DNA from: CAYQTL01 sp964420405
GTDB taxonomy: Bacteria > Acidobacteriota > Thermoanaerobaculia > Thermoanaerobaculales > Sulfomarinibacteraceae
Direction of reading: 5' to 3'
NCBI GenBank assembly: GCA_964420405.1
Contig: CAYQTL010000109.1
Span: forward strand, 1 to 10,452
DNA length: 10,452 bases
Made by a program: the position numbers and the translations under genes. This document shows, piece after piece, positions 1-8,932 of the stretch; the first letter of the stretch is position 1; each line of letters opens with the position of its first letter. Under the pieces are notes generated by a model. It made no database searches. It saw only the letters and a program-made list of their open reading frames with translations, and was not told the DNA's origin.

Positions 1-30
1 CCGGGCCCGCGGCCGCGGCCGCGGGCCCGG
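1..30. repeat. Perfect 30-bp GC-only palindrome
   Basis: Bases 1-30 read the same on both strands and contain only G and C. They would form a very stable stem in RNA or a cruciform in DNA. No T-run follows on the + strand (the next bases are CCCTCCCG), so this is not a classical intrinsic terminator, although it could still end a transcript entering from the left. The remaining bases up to the first gene (31-144) contain no ORF I believe in. They hold a weak inverted pair, GAGAAC at about 45-50 and GTTCTC at about 70-75, of unknown meaning. Confidence 0.6.
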
Positions 31-144
31 CCCTCCCGAGACCGTGAGAACAAACCGGCGCCCGGCAGCGTTCTCGGGTATGACCGCGCTCGCGGTCGCC
101 GATGGACGGTTTCTACCAACTGCGACCCCGTGGAGGGCGTGGAG

Positions 145-855
145 ATGTTCTACTTCGATCCGCTGTACTTCCTGATGGTGCTGCTGCCGGGCCTCGCCCT
201 GTCGGGCTGGGCGAGCTGGCGCGTCAAGAAGAGCTTCAACCGGTACTCGAAGGTGCCGGTGGCGACCGGTCTGACCGGGGCCGACGCAGCCCAGCGTCTG
301 CTCGACAGCGCCGGCATCCGCGACGTCAAAGTCGTCCGCTCGAGCGGCTTCTTGTCCGACCACTACAACCCGGTGAGCAAGACGCTCGCGCTGTCCGACG
401 CGGTCTACGGGTCCCGTTCGATCGCCGCCGTCGGGGTGGCGACCCACGAGGCGGGCCACGCGATCCAGCACGCCCGCGGCTACGCGCCGCTCAAGCTGCG
501 TTCGCTGCTCGTCCCGACCGCCAACATCGGCTCGTCGCTCGGATACATCGTGATGATGGTCGGCCTGTTCCTGATCTACGCCGGCGGTGGTCCGACCATC
601 TTCCTGCTCGGCGCCGCCCTGTTCGCCATGGTGCTGCTGTTCCAGGTCGTGACGCTGCCGGTGGAGTTCGACGCCTCCAACCGCGCCAAGGCCCTGGTGC
701 TGGAGAACGGCATCGTGACCCGCTCGGAGCGGGATGGCATGGACAAGGTCCTCAACGCCGCCGCCCTGACCTACGTCGCGGCCGCGGTGTCGACCCTGCT
801 GACGTTGCTGTACTTCCTGATGCGGGCGGGGCTGCTCGGCGGCAACCGCAACTGA
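145..855 (+). CDS. Membrane zinc metallopeptidase, YugP family (Zn_peptidase_2)
   Basis: This 236-residue integral membrane protein has the zinc-protease motif HEAGH (His101, Glu102, His105) in the context VATHEAGHAIQHA. Downstream is LPVEFDASNRA, in which Glu174 is the probable third zinc ligand; this pair is the hallmark of the YugP/PF04298 family. Hydrophobic segments lie at about 3-22, 133-150, 153-172 and 207-228, leaving the HExxH helix just before the central membrane pair. The length is normal for the family. I chose the ATG at 145 because GGAGG at 132-136 sits 8 bases upstream and the protein then begins MFYFDPLYFL as relatives do; a GTG at 130 would add five residues. The physiological substrate of the family is not established; a role in membrane-protein turnover is inferred. 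The next gene starts 17 bp downstream on the same strand and is probably co-transcribed. Confidence 0.9.
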   Translation: MFYFDPLYFLMVLLPGLALSGWASWRVKKSFNRYSKVPVATGLTGADAAQRLLDSAGIRDVKVVRSSGFLSDHYNPVSKTLALSDAVYGSRSIAAVGVATHEAGHAIQHARGYAPLKLRSLLVPTANIGSSLGYIVMMVGLFLIYAGGGPTIFLLGAALFAMVLLFQVVTLPVEFDASNRAKALVLENGIVTRSERDGMDKVLNAAALTYVAAAVSTLLTLLYFLMRAGLLGGNRN

Positions 856-872
856 CGGGGCGGCCGCGGGCG

Positions 873-1503
873 ATGGGGCACCACTTCCCCTGCCCCGTGA
901 CCACCATGGTCACGCGGCGCGTTCGGCCGGGCCGGGAGGCGGCGTACGAGCGGTGGCTGCACGGCGTCTCGGCGGTGGCCCGGGAGTATCCGGGCCACCA
1001 GAGCGTCGCGATCCTCGGACCGCATGGTGCTCCGCCGGTGGAGTACACCGCCATGTTCACCTTCGCCTCGACCGATGACCTGCGCCGCTGGATGCGCTCC
1101 GACGATCGCCGCCGGTGGCTCGACCGGGCCGACGAGCTGACTCTCGACGACGCCGACGTACAGTCGCTGACCGGTCTCGAGCCGTGGTTCGTGCTGCCCG
1201 ACCGGGCCGTGACCCAGGCGCCTCCGCGGTGGAAGATGGCGCTGCTCACAACCCTCGGCGTGTGGCCGATGCTGACGGTGCTCGCCTATGTCCTCGGACC
1301 GCTGACCGGCGAGTGGTCGCATCCGCTGCGGATCGGGGTGTCCCTGGCGGTGGGCATTCCGCTGATGACGTGGGTGATCATGCCTCTGCTGACGAGGCTA
1401 CTCTTCTCGTGGCTGTACCCCGAGCCTCCCTCGCGATCCCGCCGTGAGCCGGAGAGGGCGGTTCCCACGACCGCGTCCGCGCCCTCCGCTCCCGAACGCC
1501 CCG

Positions 1504-1511
<8 letters not shown>
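873..1511 (+). CDS. Antibiotic biosynthesis monooxygenase (ABM)-domain membrane protein
   Basis: This 212-residue protein has an N-terminal ABM-type ferredoxin-like domain at about 9-105. Its beginning, TTMVTRRVRPGREAAYERWL, and later YTAMFTFASTDDLRRWMRS and LTGLEPWFVLP match the COG3224 pattern. Two predicted membrane helices follow (about 121-142 and 153-172), then a short Arg/Pro/Ala-rich tail. In COG3224 the ABM domain is typically joined to such a C-terminal membrane pair. The name comes from cofactor-free monooxygenases of polyketide pathways, but most genomic members have no known substrate, so enzymatic activity here is unproven. The ATG at 873 is 17 bp after the metallopeptidase stop and has no strong Shine-Dalgarno; Met12 is an alternative start but would cut the first beta-strand. 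The 3' end overlaps the convergent kinase gene by 8 bp. Confidence 0.82.
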
Positions 1512-3473
<1,962 letters not shown>

Positions 3474-3477
<4 letters not shown>

Positions 3478-3566
3478 CGCGGCGTCCCTTCCGACACCCG
3501 CTCGAGGATCGAACTGAACACCCGGACCCCCTCGTCCGTACCACTGGGTGAGCCGCAGAGACGCAT
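3474..3566 (-). CDS. 30-codon leader ORF translationally coupled to the kinase
   Basis: The ORF encodes a 30-residue peptide beginning MRLCGSPSGTDEG and ending SSILERVSEGTPR. I believe it is translated because a perfect AAGGAGGTGA Shine-Dalgarno (3571-3580) sits at ideal spacing before its ATG (3564-3566), and its TGA overlaps the kinase start codon as ATGA. The kinase itself has no comparable ribosome site, so ribosomes finishing the leader probably reinitiate on it. The initiation region can fold into a hairpin that holds part of the Shine-Dalgarno. I recognise no domain; the end (VFSSILERVSEGTP) loosely resembles the start of Roadblock/LC7 proteins, but 30 residues cannot form that fold. 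It may be a regulatory leader with no function as a peptide, or the remnant of a larger gene. Confidence 0.6.
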
Positions 3567-3575
3567 CGGCTCACC
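3547..3575 (-). promoter_or_regulatory. RBS-sequestering hairpin at the leader start
   Basis: In the minus-strand transcript GGTGAGCCG (3575-3567) pairs perfectly with CGGCTCACC (3555-3547). This gives a 9-bp stem, seven of the pairs G-C, closing an 11-base loop whose first three bases are the leader ATG. Five bases of the Shine-Dalgarno are inside the stem and the other five (AAGGA) are free. The arrangement would dampen leader translation, and through the ATGA coupling also kinase translation, unless the stem is opened. The pairing is visible in the sequence; the regulatory role is inferred. Confidence 0.5.
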
Positions 3576-3580
3576 TCCTT
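3571..3580 (-). promoter_or_regulatory. Perfect Shine-Dalgarno of the leader ORF
   Basis: Read on the minus strand, these bases are AAGGAGGTGA, a ten-base match to the 16S anti-Shine-Dalgarno. The GGAGG core lies 7 bases before the leader ATG. This is the strongest ribosome site in the window, and it serves a 30-codon ORF rather than the kinase directly. Confidence 0.75.
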
Positions 3581-3587
3581 CCCTGGT

Positions 3588-3623
3588 CCCCGCCGGGTCC
3601 CCTCCTCGGCGGGGCGTTTTTTT
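3588..3623 (+). terminator. Rho-independent terminator-like hairpin reading rightward, antisense to the kinase operon
   Basis: On the + strand CCCCGCCG (3588-3595) pairs with CGGCGGGG (3607-3614) over an 11-base loop; two bases later come seven T residues (3617-3623). This is a textbook intrinsic terminator for rightward transcription, yet both neighbouring genes read leftward and no + gene ends nearby. In the sense (leftward) transcript the A-run precedes the stem, so it should not terminate the operon. An alternative stem, GGGCG(3612-3616)/CGCCC(3624-3628) around the A7 loop, shares bases with the first, so the two are mutually exclusive. Confidence 0.5.
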
Positions 3624-3652
3624 CGCCCGCCCCGTGCCCGCTGTCGCGGCGC

Positions 3653-4180
3653 TCACTCCTGGTGCAGCCGCTCGAGCAGCGGCTCCGTCGCCGAGCGGAG
3701 AGCTGCCGCGACCGCGCTCTCGAGCCGCTCGGCGGTGTACTCGACCCGGGTGTTGGCGATCGGCACCGGCGGCCGCGTTCCGAACAGCGGGACCGCGGTC
3801 ACCGCCAGACGCGACTGGTAGGCCTGGTCGTACCGGTTCAGGTACAGCAGACCGCGGTTGCCGAGGTAGTCGACCGTCACCAGCACCAGCACGTCGGCGT
3901 GGGGCCGCAGCGCCTCGACGGCGGCCGGCTGCAGCGGTCCGGCCCGGTCGCCGAGGGCGAGCTGGGCCTCCGGCAGCCCGCGCTCGTCGACCACCGCCAG
4001 GTCGTGCTCGGTCAGCATCCGCTCGAGCTGGGCCTCCGCCTCGCCGGCCAGCAGCTGCTCGCCGAGGCCGACGACCACCACGGTCGGCAGGGTCCGCTGT
4101 TCCTGTGCTCTGACGGTCGCCGTTCCCGCCGCCGCGAGGAGCGCCGCCGTCACTGCAGCCCACACGGGTCGATGTGTCAT
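3653..4180 (-). CDS. Exported small protein related to the kinase ectodomain
   Basis: This 175-residue protein has a clear signal peptide: MTHR, a hydrophobic stretch at about 6-20, and a likely cleavage after Ala25 (VRA|QEQ). The mature part (about 33-172) alternates predicted beta-strands (TVVVVGLGEQLL, DVLVLVTVDYLG, SRLAVTAVPLFG) with helices (EAEAQLERMLTEH and the C-terminal SAVAAALRSATEPLLERL). It aligns along nearly its whole length with kinase residues 521-656. Shared blocks include VGE-LLA--AEA--ER, VVDERG-P, G-R-L--L-R and EYT---L. It is therefore a free periplasmic or secreted version of the kinase's sensor-like domain. No catalytic motif is seen. The overall pattern recalls CsgG/LpoB-like lipoprotein domains, but I cannot assign it. 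The start ATG at 4180 has a modest GGAG four bases upstream. It is first in the leftward operon, with 86 bp to the leader ORF. Confidence 0.82.
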   Translation of the reverse strand: MTHRPVWAAVTAALLAAAGTATVRAQEQRTLPTVVVVGLGEQLLAGEAEAQLERMLTEHDLAVVDERGLPEAQLALGDRAGPLQPAAVEALRPHADVLVLVTVDYLGNRGLLYLNRYDQAYQSRLAVTAVPLFGTRPPVPIANTRVEYTAERLESAVAAALRSATEPLLERLHQE

Positions 4181-4282
4181 AGTGCTCCAAGTCTCGCCGG
4201 AGGCCGGGGCGAAGTCAACGAGACCCGGTGGACGGGCGGCCGTGCCGTTGCCGCCGCGGTCCGACGGCGCGGGAGGAACCCC
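4181..4282. promoter_or_regulatory. Divergent intergenic region between the kinase operon and nadE
   Basis: These 102 bp must hold promoters for two divergent units. For the leftward operon the minus strand shows TTGACT (4218-4213), five of six matches to a sigma-70 -35 box. Seventeen bases later comes the poor -10 candidate GAGACT, which would give a very short leader before the ATG at 4180. No convincing rightward promoter was found. The nadE ribosome site GGGAGG (4271-4276) lies at the right end. The promoter assignment is weak because GC-rich lineages often use divergent consensus sequences. Confidence 0.35.
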
Positions 4283-5968
4283 ATGCGGATCGCCCTCGCC
4301 CAGCTCAACTACACCATCGCCGCCTTCGACCGCAACCTCGAGAAGCAGGCGGCGGCCGTGGCTGCGGCGGCCGACCGCTGCGCCGACCTGGTGGTGCTGT
4401 CCGAGCTCGCCACCCTCGGCTACCCGCCCGGCGACCTGCTCGAGCGGTCCGACGTGGTCTCCCGTAACCTCGAGCAGCTCGACCGGATCGCCCGGCTGAG
4501 CGACGGCGGCCCGGCGATCCTCGCCGGTTTCGTCGACCGCAACCCCGACGACGACGGCAAGCGGCTGCTCAACTCGGCGGCCCTGTGCGCCGGAGGCCAG
4601 GTCCGTGATCGGACCCGCAAGTGCCTGCTGCCGAGCTACGACGTGTTCGACGAGACCCGTCACTTCGAGCCCGGCCGCGACGTGCGCTGCCTCGAGCTCG
4701 ACGGGATCCGGCTCGGCGTGTCGGTGTGCGAGGACGTATGGGCGGACCCGGATCTCGACGGCCGCAGCCTCTACCACCGCGACCCCGTGCGCGAGCTGAT
4801 CGACGGCGGCGCCCAGCTGCTCGTCAACCTGTCGGCGAGCCCGTTCGAGCTCGGCAAGGCGACGTTGCGCCGCGACCTGGTGCGCCGGTACGCCGCCGAG
4901 GCGGGACGCTGGTTCCTGTACGTCAACCAGGTCGGCGCCAACGACGAGCTGGTGTTCGACGGCCACTCGATGGCGGCCGACGGCGCCGGCCGGGTGGTTG
5001 CCCGGGCCCGCGACTTCGCGGAGGATCTCGTGTTCGTCGACGTCCCCGACCTGGCGCTGGCGGCGTCGTCCGCGGAGCCCGGCAGCCCCGGCGAGCTCCA
5101 CGAGGTGGCGGCCTGGCCCGAGGACGAGGCGCTGGCGGCGCTCGAGCTCGGCATCGCCGACTACCTGCGCAAGACGGGCTTCGGGAAGGTCGCGATCGGG
5201 CTTTCCGGTGGGATCGACTCGGCGCTGGTGGCGGCGCTGGCGGCGCGCGCCATCGGGCCGGCCAACGTGCTCGGGGTGGCGATGCCGACACGGTACTCGA
5301 GCGAGGGCAGCGTGCGCGACGCCGAGGCGCTGGCGGCGAACCTCGGCATCGACTTCCGGCTGATGCCGGTCGACGACGTGTTCCAGTCGTTGCTCGACGC
5401 CCTCGCTCCGGCGTTCGCCGGGAGCGAGGATGACGTCACCGAGGAGAACCTGCAGGCGCGGGCGCGCGGCACGGTGCTGATGGCGTTCGCCAACAAGCAG
5501 CGGCGGGTGGTGCTGGCGACCGGCAACAAGTCCGAGCTGTCCGTCGGCTACTGCACCCTGTACGGCGACATGGTGGGCGGCCTGGCCCCGATCTCGGACG
5601 TGCCGAAGACCCTCGTCTACCGCCTCGCCCGTCACCTCAACCGGGAGCGCGAGGTGATCCCCGAGACGACCCTCGCCAAGCCGCCCTCGGCCGAGCTCAA
5701 GCCAGACCAGACCGACCAGGACTCGCTGCCGCCGTACGACGTCCTCGATCGGATCCTCGAGCTGTACGTCGAGCGGCACCGGTCCCCTGAAGAGATCGTG
5801 GCCGAGGGCCTCGACGCCGACGCGGTGGCGCAGGTGGTGCGGATGATCGACGGCGCCGAGTTCAAGCGCCGCCAGGCCGCCCCCGGCATCAAGATCACCG
5901 GCAAGGCGTTCGGCTCCGGCCGCCGCTACCCGATCGTCGCCGCCTACGGCGAGCTGCACCGGCGCTGA
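4283..5968 (+). CDS. nadE: Glutamine-dependent NAD+ synthetase
   Basis: This cytoplasmic enzyme converts nicotinic acid adenine dinucleotide to NAD+ using ATP and ammonia drawn from glutamine, the last step of NAD synthesis. At 561 residues it is the usual two-domain form. The N-terminal nitrilase-type glutaminase (about 1-265) has the Glu-Lys-Cys triad: Glu41 (LSELATLGYPPGD), Lys113 (TRKCLLPSYDVFDE) and Cys149 (GVSVCEDVW). The C-terminal synthetase has the ATP P-loop SGGIDS (308-313), then ATGNKSELSVGYCTLYGDMVGG-type NAD site residues around 413-433 and KPPSAELKPDQTDQD (466-480). The C-terminus, PGIKITGKAFGSGRRYPI, is typical. The ATG at 4283 is preceded by GGGAGG with 6-base spacing. It appears monocistronic, as the next gene converges on it. 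No truncation or lost residue was seen. Confidence 0.97.
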   Translation: MRIALAQLNYTIAAFDRNLEKQAAAVAAAADRCADLVVLSELATLGYPPGDLLERSDVVSRNLEQLDRIARLSDGGPAILAGFVDRNPDDDGKRLLNSAALCAGGQVRDRTRKCLLPSYDVFDETRHFEPGRDVRCLELDGIRLGVSVCEDVWADPDLDGRSLYHRDPVRELIDGGAQLLVNLSASPFELGKATLRRDLVRRYAAEAGRWFLYVNQVGANDELVFDGHSMAADGAGRVVARARDFAEDLVFVDVPDLALAASSAEPGSPGELHEVAAWPEDEALAALELGIADYLRKTGFGKVAIGLSGGIDSALVAALAARAIGPANVLGVAMPTRYSSEGSVRDAEALAANLGIDFRLMPVDDVFQSLLDALAPAFAGSEDDVTEENLQARARGTVLMAFANKQRRVVLATGNKSELSVGYCTLYGDMVGGLAPISDVPKTLVYRLARHLNREREVIPETTLAKPPSAELKPDQTDQDSLPPYDVLDRILELYVERHRSPEEIVAEGLDADAVAQVVRMIDGAEFKRRQAAPGIKITGKAFGSGRRYPIVAAYGELHRR

Positions 5969-6073
5969 GCGAGCCTCAGGGGTCGGTCGTGTCGCCCGGT
6001 GCCCCCATCCAGACGGGAGAACGACCACAGCGACAGCCGAGAGGGCGGTGATCGCGAGGCACGGGCCGGGACG

Positions 6074-7828
6074 TCACAGGTCCATCTGCTCGCTGCGGTG
6101 AGTCCGGAATCCGGCATCGAGCGTGGAAGGTCCATCGCAGCGGACCGCCCGATGGGCTGCGCGGGTGATCCAGACCGTCGATGTCCATCCCGACAGGTCG
6201 CCGGACTCGAAGCCGTCGGCCAGCAGCGTCGAGGCGAGCTCGTAGGCGCCGATGTCGGGGGCGGCGTCCCGCGGAGTGCCGGCGAGATCCCCGGCCGGTG
6301 CTCCGCTCGCGCTGCCCGCATCCGCCGCCGGGCTCCCGGGCAGCAGGTGGGCGTCGAAGTCCTCGAGCCGTGAGGACACCAGGCGGGGATCCTGACCACA
6401 CACCGAGTCCGCACCCGGGCACGGGTCGCCCTCGGTGTGCCACACCAGGCTCCAGTCGAGGTCGAGCGGATCCGCCGGGAGCGTCGCCGGGTCCGACCAC
6501 GCGAGGCAGGTCCGCTGCCACGGCTGTGCCCAGTCGGTCTGGCCGGCCAGCAGCGTGTTGCGGACCACCACCTGCTCCGATCCGTCGCACCCGCCGCCGG
6601 CGCACGTGGCCTCGAGCAGGCAGTCGCCCTGGCCGGTCACCGTCGAGCTGTGGACCGACGCCATGCCGCCGGGATGAAGGGCCAGGGCGAGGGCGTTGCC
6701 GGCGGCGCGGCATGGATCCACCTGTCCCGTCCCCTCGAACGCGGCGCAGTCCGCGACCAGGACGCTGGTGAGGATCTCCACGACGCCCGCGGCGACCTTG
6801 AGGGGGTTGCCTGCGTTGGAGTGGGCCTCGAGCCGGTCCACCGTCACCGCCGCGGTGGGGTCGAGATAGAGCAGGTCGATGCCGTCGGAGGTGTTGTGGT
6901 GGACCCGGCATGACTGGAACGTCCAGCTGCCGCCGGAGGTGCCGGCGGCGAACCCGTCGCCGTAGCCGCCGGCGGTCTGCGACCAGCAGGACGCGGGCAG
7001 CGGAGCGTCGGCCGACGGGTCCTCGGCGCAGCCGTTCCACGCCACCTCGAGCTGTCGGAACACCAGCGCCCCCTGGTTGCCGTCGTCGCCGTCCCACAGG
7101 TCGCCGTCCCAGCCCGCCCAGCCGTTGGCGGCGATCCGGCTGCGCTCGACGGTCCAGTCGGTGAGCCGGCCGGCGTGGATGCCGATCGCCGCCAGGCCGT
7201 GGACGTCGAGATCCGAGAGGAGGACGCCGGCGGAGTCCGCGGCGTGGATGCCCACGGCGGCCCAGTCGCCGTATGGTGGGGCGTCGCGGGCGCAGCGGTA
7301 GGCGGGATCGGCGTGGTGCTCGATGCAGCTCGAGCGGTCGGTGATCTCGAGGCACGCCAGCTGGAGGTGGGAGACCCCTTCGAGCTCGACGACCACCGCC
7401 GCCCGGTCGGCGCCCCACAGCTCGGGTGGGTCCGGGCAGCCCGCGTCCCAACCGGCGCCGACGACTCGCGTCGGCTGCGCGGCGTCCGGTCCCGACGGGG
7501 GAGCCGGCATCCGGCAGTCCCACGGGGCGAACGGGTCGCAGCCGTCGGCCCCCGGGGCGCCGAGGCCCATCCGGTAGGCGCCGGATCCGATCACCAGGGT
7601 GTCGCCCCCGGCGATCCGTGCGGGGCTCCCGTCGGGCGGTAGCGCTCGGAACGGGTGGTCCCAGGCGCACGGCAGCCCGGAGCCGGAGCCCGGGTAGGGC
7701 GCGTCGGTGGCGCCGGTGCACTGGGTCGGAGTGCCGCCGTCGGGGCGAACGTAGCGGGTCGCGGCGTGGGCGGGGAGCACGAGGAGGAGAAGCACCAGGG
7801 AGGCGGCTCCTGGACGAGGTCTCCGCAT
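6074..7828 (-). CDS. Secreted right-handed parallel beta-helix protein
   Basis: This 584-residue exported protein has the signal peptide MRRPRPGAASLVLLLLVLPA with probable cleavage near AHA|A (about 22-23). The mature start TRYVRPDGGTP, followed by the Cys-rich AWDHPFRALPPDG and IAGGDTLVIGSGAYRMG, is the usual opening of DUF1565-like beta-helix proteins. The middle (about 140-440) repeats short strand turns such as LACLEITD, VLLSDLDVHG, TVERSRIAANG, FRQLEVAWNG, FQSCRVHHNTSDGIDLL and VVVRNTLLAG, consistent with successive coils. The C-terminus holds the familiar SPAADAGSAS and RDAAPDIGAYE, then LADGFESGDLSGW (about 536-548), a motif common near the ends of exported proteins in this kind of genome. 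About 20 cysteines suggest disulphide stabilisation outside the cytoplasm. Relatives include polysaccharide-binding or -degrading proteins, but no active site is identifiable. The start has no clear Shine-Dalgarno and was chosen by the signal peptide. The 105 bp to the nadE stop (5969-6073) contain no clear terminator. Confidence 0.85.
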   Translation of the reverse strand: MRRPRPGAASLVLLLLVLPAHAATRYVRPDGGTPTQCTGATDAPYPGSGSGLPCAWDHPFRALPPDGSPARIAGGDTLVIGSGAYRMGLGAPGADGCDPFAPWDCRMPAPPSGPDAAQPTRVVGAGWDAGCPDPPELWGADRAAVVVELEGVSHLQLACLEITDRSSCIEHHADPAYRCARDAPPYGDWAAVGIHAADSAGVLLSDLDVHGLAAIGIHAGRLTDWTVERSRIAANGWAGWDGDLWDGDDGNQGALVFRQLEVAWNGCAEDPSADAPLPASCWSQTAGGYGDGFAAGTSGGSWTFQSCRVHHNTSDGIDLLYLDPTAAVTVDRLEAHSNAGNPLKVAAGVVEILTSVLVADCAAFEGTGQVDPCRAAGNALALALHPGGMASVHSSTVTGQGDCLLEATCAGGGCDGSEQVVVRNTLLAGQTDWAQPWQRTCLAWSDPATLPADPLDLDWSLVWHTEGDPCPGADSVCGQDPRLVSSRLEDFDAHLLPGSPAADAGSASGAPAGDLAGTPRDAAPDIGAYELASTLLADGFESGDLSGWTSTVWITRAAHRAVRCDGPSTLDAGFRTHRSEQMDL

Positions 7829-7934
7829 GGGGGAGAGACGATCGGACGCGCGCGGGTCCCTCACTGCCGCGGGCGCTGACTGTGGCCTGGAGGCTGCCGC
7901 TGCCGCCGGTCCTGCGCCGCGTCGTCCGTCTCGG

Positions 7935-7953
7935 GCGCGGCCGCGGGCCGCGC
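7935..7953 (-). terminator. GC-only hairpin, possible end of the transporter transcript
   Basis: GCGCGGCC (7935-7942) and GGCCGCGC (7946-7953) form a perfect 8-bp stem with a three-base loop, 64 bp past the stop of the queuosine-precursor transporter and 107 bp before the beta-helix start. No U-run follows on the minus strand, so it may only stabilise or pause the transcript. The rest of the 188-bp gap (7829-8016) shows no gene. Confidence 0.25.
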
Positions 7954-8016
7954 GGTCGTGGATCACCGCCACCGATCGTGTGGCAGTCGGAGTCACCATG
8001 GCCGATCCAAGCTTGT

Positions 8017-8895
8017 TCATGGGCCACCATCGTCGGGATCGGGATCGGGATCGGGATCGGGATCGGAAGAGACCGTCGCAGACGGTTGCAGCGCGACCTC
8101 CTCGCGGTCGGCGTCGTGCTCGCGAGTGGGGTCGAACCGGAGGTAGCGGGACAGCACCCGGACGCCGAGATAGAACGGGATCGTGTCGAGGGCGGCGACC
8201 GTGAACTTGAAGCCGTAGCCGGTGGCGATGAACAGGGCGAGCTGGGGCCCGATCGGACGGCTCTGGTCTACCGGCAGGGCGTGGGCCCAGTAGTGGGTGA
8301 TGAGAATCACGGCGGTGGTGTCGACCAGCTGCGACACCATGGTCGAGCCGTTGTTGCGGACCCACAGCAGCTTTCCCCTGGTGACGCGCTTCCAGAAGTG
8401 GAACACGTACACGTCGCAGAACTGGGCCGCCATGTAGGCGAGCATGGAGGCGGTGACCGCGCCGAAGGTGAGCGCGCGGATCTCGAAGAACACCGGCAGC
8501 CGGCCGGCGGCGTCGCGCGCGAGCTCGCCGGTCGCGGGGTCGACCGCCTCGAACCCGGGCAGCGCGCCGCCGATCCACAGGACCAGCACCACCCACAGGT
8601 TGAGCAGCAGCCCCACGAAGACCACGAAGTTGGCGCGCCGGCGGCCGTAGAACTCGCTGATGAAGTCGGTGCAGAGGAACGTCAGCGGGTACGGGAGCAC
8701 CCCGACCGCGACCGCGAAGGTGAGCGTGCCGAACGACTCGGTCTGGAGCTCGAGCAGCTTGATGAACCGGCTGATACCGAGGATGTTCAGCATCGCGAGC
8801 GTGCCGAGGAAGAGGCCGGCGAACACCAGGAACACCCGCTCCCGCCGCGCGTGCAGCGCCGACGCCTCGATCGGGTGGAGGTCGTCCGGGGTCAC
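8017..8895 (-). CDS. Queuosine precursor transporter (YhhQ/QPTR, VUT family)
   Basis: This 292-residue inner-membrane protein of the YhhQ/DUF165 family is expected to import queuosine precursors (preQ0/preQ1 or queuine) for tRNA modification. Family marks are LTFLCTDFISEFYGRRRAN (71-89), QFCDVYVFHFWKRVTRGKLLWVRNNGSTMVSQLVDT (158-193) and the late segment TGYGFKFTVAALDTIPFYLGV. Hydrophobic helices run at about 21-40, 57-76, 88-112, 140-165, 187-204 and 216-245. A roughly 25-residue insert, GFEAVDPATGELARDAAGRLP, between helices is longer than in short relatives. I take the GTG at 8895 (protein VTPDDLHPIEAS); no strong Shine-Dalgarno is present and Met35 would delete the first helix. After the core comes a hydrophilic tail (about 252-292) ending in five Asp-Pro units and DDGGP. 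No queuosine riboswitch was recognised upstream. Confidence 0.9.
   Translation of the reverse strand: MTPDDLHPIEASALHARRERVFLVFAGLFLGTLAMLNILGISRFIKLLELQTESFGTLTFAVAVGVLPYPLTFLCTDFISEFYGRRRANFVVFVGLLLNLWVVLVLWIGGALPGFEAVDPATGELARDAAGRLPVFFEIRALTFGAVTASMLAYMAAQFCDVYVFHFWKRVTRGKLLWVRNNGSTMVSQLVDTTAVILITHYWAHALPVDQSRPIGPQLALFIATGYGFKFTVAALDTIPFYLGVRVLSRYLRFDPTREHDADREEVALQPSATVSSDPDPDPDPDPDDGGP
8035..8064. repeat. (GGGATC)5 microsatellite encoding an Asp-Pro tail
   Basis: Five exact copies of GGGATC lie head to tail. On the coding minus strand they read GATCCC and encode DPDPDPDPDP at the end of the queuosine-precursor transporter. Because the unit is six bases, gain or loss of copies keeps the frame. 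Confidence 0.9.
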
Positions 8896-8932
8896 GGTGC
8901 GAGGATACCGCTGCGGGATCCGTGGTTCGAGC

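Noticed and set aside
102..872. An open frame on the + strand continuing upstream of the ABM-domain gene, which could suggest an N-terminal extension
   Set aside because: It overlaps the well-supported zinc metallopeptidase in another frame and its translation is Arg/Pro/Gly-rich without domain features; ABM homology starts after 873.
3653..6028. Long minus-strand frame through nadE that would extend the exported protein at its N-terminus
   Set aside because: nadE on the other strand is unmistakable, and the exported protein has a clean signal peptide beginning at 4180.
7935..7953. Strong intrinsic terminator separating the transporter and beta-helix genes
   Set aside because: The hairpin is real but no U-run follows, so it is kept only as a weak candidate and the two genes could still be co-transcribed.
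7829..8596. In-frame minus-strand extension upstream of the beta-helix protein
   Set aside because: It would bury the signal peptide in the middle of a protein and run through the queuosine-precursor transporter gene in another frame.
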